Of a DNA stretch of 17,183 bases, positions 14,389 to 17,183 are shown piece by piece (positions within the stretch are counted from its first letter, which is position 1; each line of letters starts with the position of its first letter). The notes beneath the pieces were generated by a model that saw only the letters and a program-made list of their open reading frames with translations, was not told where the DNA came from and did not search any database. Source of the DNA: Thermoplasmatales archaeon ex4484_6 (lineage in GTDB: Archaea; Thermoplasmatota; Penumbrarchaeia; Penumbrarchaeales; Penumbrarchaeaceae); the NCBI GenBank assembly GCA_002254385.1, contig NJDO01000025.1, positions 1 to 17,183 of the forward strand. Direction: 5' to 3'. The position numbers were made by a program, and so were the translations under genes.

Positions 14389-15021
14389 CTACTTGTCGAG
14401 GTCGAAATCGACTAGGGGTTGTATGAGTTCAAACATAAGGTATCGTGCAAGCTCCTTCAGCTCAGCATATGTGGGTTCTCTTCCATCCTCGGGTCTTGGG
14501 ACCTTCCAGGGGGGCCCTATCCTTACATTGACCTTTCGGAAGGGTTTTGGCCAGCCTCCCTTGGGCCAGGCTTTGGTTCCTCCGGAGAAGCCGACCGGAA
14601 CTATCGGGACATCTGCCAGCATAGCGAGTCTTATAGCACCCGTGTGCGGATCACCCAGCTCCCTGCCGTTTCCCCTCGTTCCTTCAGGAAAAATGCCGAT
14701 CCAATTTCCCCTTTTCAGGGCAAGAAGTGCCTTTTCGAATGCGATCTTGTCCGATTTGCCTCTTTTGATAGGAATGGTACCCACACCTTTCAATATTATT
14801 CTGCTGAATGGTTTGTGGAAAAGTTCTTCCTTTCCGAGAAATCTAACGGGTCTGTATCTCAGTGCATTCAATATGGGCCCTTCAGCGTTGGATACATGGT
14901 TGGCAGCAAAGATGGCTCCCTTCTTAACCATGTTCTCTTTACCCTCGACCTTCCAGCAGAGAAACATGGTCTTGAATATGGGTGCGACAATTGGCCAGGC
15001 CAGGTAGTACAACCATGACAT
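14389..15021 (-). CDS. PlsC-type 1-acyl-glycerol-phosphate acyltransferase
   Basis: A 210-residue lysophospholipid acyltransferase (LPLAT/PlsC family), which transfers an acyl chain to a glycerophosphate-type acceptor at the inner membrane face. Motif I is NHVSNAE (residues 41-47), motif II GVGTIPIKRG (79-88), motif III FPEGTRG (111-117) and motif IV VPIVPVG (138-144). In motif I the usual Asp of NHX4D is Glu; the His is kept, so activity is plausible. The N-terminus (WLYYLAWPIVAPIFKTMFLCW) is hydrophobic and probably inserts in the membrane. The ATG at 15021 has AGGGG 8-9 nt upstream. It lies 48 bp after the epimerase gene on the same strand, so the two are likely co-transcribed. The real acceptor in an archaeon is uncertain, since archaeal membrane lipids are normally isoprenoid ethers. 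Confidence 0.88.
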   Translation of the reverse strand: MSWLYYLAWPIVAPIFKTMFLCWKVEGKENMVKKGAIFAANHVSNAEGPILNALRYRPVRFLGKEELFHKPFSRIILKGVGTIPIKRGKSDKIAFEKALLALKRGNWIGIFPEGTRGNGRELGDPHTGAIRLAMLADVPIVPVGFSGGTKAWPKGGWPKPFRKVNVRIGPPWKVPRPEDGREPTYAELKELARYLMFELIQPLVDFDLDK

Positions 15022-15069
15022 GAGTGTGCCCCTATCGTGTCAATACTATGTGGCGGTGTTATATCAATC

Positions 15070-16029
15070 TTACCAACCATAGAAACTGCATGTCCGGTCC
15101 ACACCCTCTTCAAGAGAAACAATCTCGGAGAACCCCAATTCCTCTCTTATCCGATCGCTGGACATTGCCCAGATACTTCCGGTGAGGGCCCTATATTTTG
15201 TCCATGAAAGGGGAGGTGGTCCCTTCAACAGGGGAGAAACAACCTCGGAGAGAAGGGTCAATATCCACAATAGCGATTTGGGGTATCTTCTGTGCCCAAT
15301 CCTTTTCATTCTCCTTTCTATGGTTTCAATGATAAGGGACTGCGAATAGGGAGCCTCCGAAACGTGATAGATATGATATCCCTCGTTCACTCCAAGAGAG
15401 AGCATTATTGCCTCAACGAGATTGTCAACATAGAGCATGTTGAGTACGGTATCACCTGAACCCACAAGAGGCATTATACCCTTGCGGATCGACGTGAATA
15501 TCTTCATTCCGGAGGAATTGAGATTCATCCCCGGTCCATACAAGACGGATGGTCTGAGAACGACAACGGTTGTTCCGGCATCTTCGGAAGCTCTTTTCAG
15601 ATATCTCTCTGCTTCCAATTTGGATCTTCCATAGGAATCACAAGGGTCCGGATCCATTTTTTCGGTGAGTGGTCTCTCCCTTGAGCCGTGAGGGCCAAGA
15701 GCACTGATCGAGGATATGAATATGAATTTGCGGCATCCCTTTTTAAGTGCAGCATCGAACATATTCCTCGTCCCTGTATGATTCACCTTCATCATCATCT
15801 CTTCCGAAGGATGACTGGATTCCAGTATGCCAGCACAGTGGATCACGGCATCATGTTCGGGTAGATCGAGTGAATCGGGGTCGGTGACATCTCCTCGGAT
15901 GACCGTATTCAGTCCTTTCACGTCCTCTCCGGGAAGTGCCATGGCCATTGGCTTCATACCATCTCGCTTCAATCTTTCGATGACGGCGCGACCGAGGAAT
16001 CCGGAACCCCCTGTTACTATGATCCGCAT
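15070..16029 (-). CDS. NAD(P)-dependent epimerase/dehydratase (extended SDR)
   Basis: A 319-residue extended short-chain dehydrogenase. The Rossmann motif TGGSGFLG (residues 6-13) begins the protein, then RGDVTD (45-50), HCAG (64-67), the catalytic Ser region FISSISALG (104-112) and YGRSK (Y133, K137). LRPSVLYGPG follows as in sugar-nucleotide epimerases and related reductases. The C-terminal half (LLWILTLLSEVVSPLL, ~255-270) has a hydrophobic stretch, as in 3-beta-hydroxysteroid dehydrogenase-like and atypical SDRs, so a lipid-like or isoprenoid substrate is as possible as a nucleotide sugar. The ATG at 16029 follows GGAGGGG directly. A TATA-like GTATAT lies ~28 nt upstream, which would give almost no leader. 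It lies between a four-TM gene (80 bp upstream) and plsC (48 bp downstream). The substrate cannot be assigned. Confidence 0.87.
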   Translation of the reverse strand: MRIIVTGGSGFLGRAVIERLKRDGMKPMAMALPGEDVKGLNTVIRGDVTDPDSLDLPEHDAVIHCAGILESSHPSEEMMMKVNHTGTRNMFDAALKKGCRKFIFISSISALGPHGSRERPLTEKMDPDPCDSYGRSKLEAERYLKRASEDAGTTVVVLRPSVLYGPGMNLNSSGMKIFTSIRKGIMPLVGSGDTVLNMLYVDNLVEAIMLSLGVNEGYHIYHVSEAPYSQSLIIETIERRMKRIGHRRYPKSLLWILTLLSEVVSPLLKGPPPLSWTKYRALTGSIWAMSSDRIREELGFSEIVSLEEGVDRTCSFYGW

Positions 16030-16052
16030 GCCCCTCCATTATATGGAATGAT

Positions 16053-16062
16053 GATATACTTT
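16053..16062 (-). promoter_or_regulatory. TATA-like box upstream of the epimerase gene
   Basis: AAAGTATATC on the minus strand is centred ~28 nt before the ATG at 16029, so initiation would fall at about the GGAGGGG stretch. Alternatively the epimerase is read from the upstream gene's transcript. Confidence 0.35.
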
Positions 16063-16109
16063 TTCGGACACGCAAGGCAGGTTCCTGGTAATGTTCAGAT
16101 CAGAGATGA

Positions 16110-16883
16110 TCAAGGATCGAATTCCATATCATTCGTATCATGAGATATGTTCATGATGACCAGCAGCATATTCGATAGTTCTTCAAGGTCTCTACTTCTG
16201 TTCTCGTCATCCACAGGTCCCGCGGCGAAAAGGAGGGTTTCGGACCTCTTATCGTCGAGAAGATGGATTCTCAAACCCGAATCCTTGAAGAGAAACGTCT
16301 CCATCTCTCCGACATAGGGCACCATCTCCATTCCGGTAAACGACAGTTCGTCAAGATCAGCCATCCAATCCCTTATCTTGTGATATGCTCTCTTATCATG
16401 ATCCATTACCCACAGGTACATGTTTCTTTGTTTAGAGACAATGTTCCTGTATGAACGGAGCTCCTTGACCAGGAGGTATAACCCGATAAGAACAAGGATG
16501 GAAAAGAAAAAGAGCGGCAAGGGTTGGAATGGGCGATATATCACAAATGCCGCCGTGATGAACGGGTAGAGGGTTGCATTGTAAATCATTATCCTGATAA
16601 GTCTTCTCGAGGAGATGAAATGGATGTTCCTCCATGAAAGTGTGAAGTTTTCCATTTCATATTTGATGTCCCTCAATCCTTCCCTCTTCATTATGAACTT
16701 GAAAAAGATAAGATCGAAAAGAATAAAAAGAATTGCCAGCAGGAGGAGATAGATGAGAGAGGCAACAAGGAGTCCGTCCATGGCGATGTACAGCAGGGAA
16801 AGGGTGCCTGCGGCAAGAATTGAACCAATTAAAATCAATATGAGCAGCAGACTGTATTCCGACCAAACATTTCCAATTCTCAT
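16110..16883 (-). CDS. Hypothetical four-TM membrane protein with cytoplasmic C-terminal domain
   Basis: I do not recognise this 257-residue protein. Four hydrophobic helices are visible at about residues 12-33, 38-61, 99-115 and 122-142, in two hairpins separated by a basic/aromatic loop (MKREGLRDIKYEMENFTLSW). The last ~110 residues form a soluble domain with alpha/beta character (EMETFLFKDSGLRIHLLDD, SETLLFAAGPVDDENR), placed in the cytoplasm by the charged loops (FIMKREG, KELRSYR). No transporter or enzyme motif is seen. The ATG at 16883 has AAGGAT a few nt upstream and a TATA-like AAAATATAA (16911-16919) ~32 nt upstream. It starts one base after the stop of the helix-turn-helix remnant, and the epimerase gene follows 80 bp downstream. 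Confidence 0.78.
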   Translation of the reverse strand: MRIGNVWSEYSLLLILILIGSILAAGTLSLLYIAMDGLLVASLIYLLLLAILFILFDLIFFKFIMKREGLRDIKYEMENFTLSWRNIHFISSRRLIRIMIYNATLYPFITAAFVIYRPFQPLPLFFFSILVLIGLYLLVKELRSYRNIVSKQRNMYLWVMDHDKRAYHKIRDWMADLDELSFTGMEMVPYVGEMETFLFKDSGLRIHLLDDKRSETLLFAAGPVDDENRSRDLEELSNMLLVIMNISHDTNDMEFDP

Positions 16884-16884
16884 G

Positions 16885-17094
16885 TTATCCTTGAAATGAT
16901 AATGATGATGTTATATTTTGTTCCTTCATTGACCAACTGCAACAGCCGAAGTTCAGGTCGAATGATTTCACCAACTGCTCAACTCTCCTAACTGAAACGC
17001 CATATTGATTGGCTATCTGCGATTTGTCCCAATCGCCGATATCAACCACATGGCGACAGATCCATCGGATCTTCTTGTTCGATAGTTTTGTCAT
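16885..17094 (-). pseudogene. Helix-turn-helix remnant, probably the 5' end of a transposase
   Basis: A 69-codon frame. Residues 1-45 form a clean helix-turn-helix of the type found at the N-terminus of archaeal/bacterial integrase-core transposases: SNKKIRWICRHV, then KSQIANQYGVSVRRVEQLVK. After about residue 45 (nt ~16959) the sequence loses protein character (NFGCCSWSMKEQNITSS) and runs over the promoter of the next gene. No DDE/rve catalytic domain follows in any frame, so the rest has been lost. It may instead be a small stand-alone DNA-binding protein, but the loss of similarity in mid-frame favours a decayed insertion element. No terminal inverted repeats can be seen in the window. Confidence 0.5.
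16911..16919 (-). promoter_or_regulatory. TATA box of the four-TM gene
   Basis: AAAATATAA on the minus strand is ~32 nt upstream of the ATG at 16883. It lies inside the 3' end of the short helix-turn-helix reading frame, which argues that this end of the frame is promoter DNA and not coding sequence. Confidence 0.45.
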
Positions 17095-17160
17095 TTCAGG
17101 AGAAGGTTTTATTCTACGAAATAATTTCTGTACTCTACAATCCTGTTTTGCCTGAACAAG

Positions 17161-17170
17161 ATTTTTATAG
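17161..17170 (-). promoter_or_regulatory. TATA-like box upstream of the helix-turn-helix remnant
   Basis: CTATAAAAAT on the minus strand lies ~70 nt before the ATG at 17094, giving a predicted leader of ~45 nt. Part of its upstream context is cut off by the window edge. Confidence 0.3.
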
Positions 17171-17183
17171 TAATGATTATTGT

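Overview
The window looks like a chromosomal segment of an archaeon, most likely a Thermoplasmatota-type euryarchaeon. The reasons are an Orc1/Cdc6 replication initiator, an archaeal Trm5 tRNA methyltransferase, an MJ1316-type (UPF0248) small protein, TATA-box spacing upstream of several genes, at least one gene that appears leaderless, and several secreted or membrane-anchored proteins built from FG-GAP, Ig-like, PKD and fibronectin domains. Phylum assignment is inference; no rRNA or other marker that would settle it is present. I see no CRISPR array, tRNA, rRNA or complete mobile element.

Layout. 1-320 (-): start of a secreted fibronectin-III-type protein running off the left edge. 591-1355 (+): five-TPR protein with an acidic tail, behind a promoter that carries a 16-bp perfect palindrome. 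1436-2134 (-): single-TM exported protein, divergent from 2320-3099 (+), a two-gene unit of a membrane-anchored triple zinc-ribbon protein and an MJ1316-domain protein. 3047-4108 (-): Trm5, whose 3' end overlaps the MJ1316 gene by 53 bp. 4538-6388 (+): long-chain acyl-CoA synthetase, convergent with orc1/cdc6 at 6424-7833 (-). A gene-free stretch of 584 bp (7834-8417) upstream of orc1 is the best candidate for a replication origin here.

Right half. 8418-9661 (+): two tightly packed unknown genes, one with a basic Lys/Arg/Pro tail and one a small two-TM surface protein. 9749-14257 (+): a 1502-residue surface protein with seven FG-GAP calcium motifs (integrin-alpha-like propeller), Ig-like repeats, a PA14 domain nested inside one of them, a PKD domain, one TM helix and a charged cytoplasmic tail. 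14389-16883 (-): an array of three genes, a four-TM unknown protein, an extended-SDR epimerase/reductase and a PlsC-type acyltransferase. 16885-17094 (-): a short helix-turn-helix ORF that looks like the 5' remnant of a transposase.

How they fit. The acyl-CoA synthetase and PlsC both suggest handling of fatty-acyl groups, notable in an archaeon whose membranes are normally isoprenoid ether lipids. The FG-GAP/PA14 protein and the other exported proteins form a cell-surface theme. Orc1, Trm5 and the MJ1316 protein are core information-processing genes. The most interesting points are the integrin-like protein with its nested PA14, the ~50-residue insertion in Orc1, the candidate origin, and a short ATAGGT/ACCTAT motif that recurs in the intergenic DNA.
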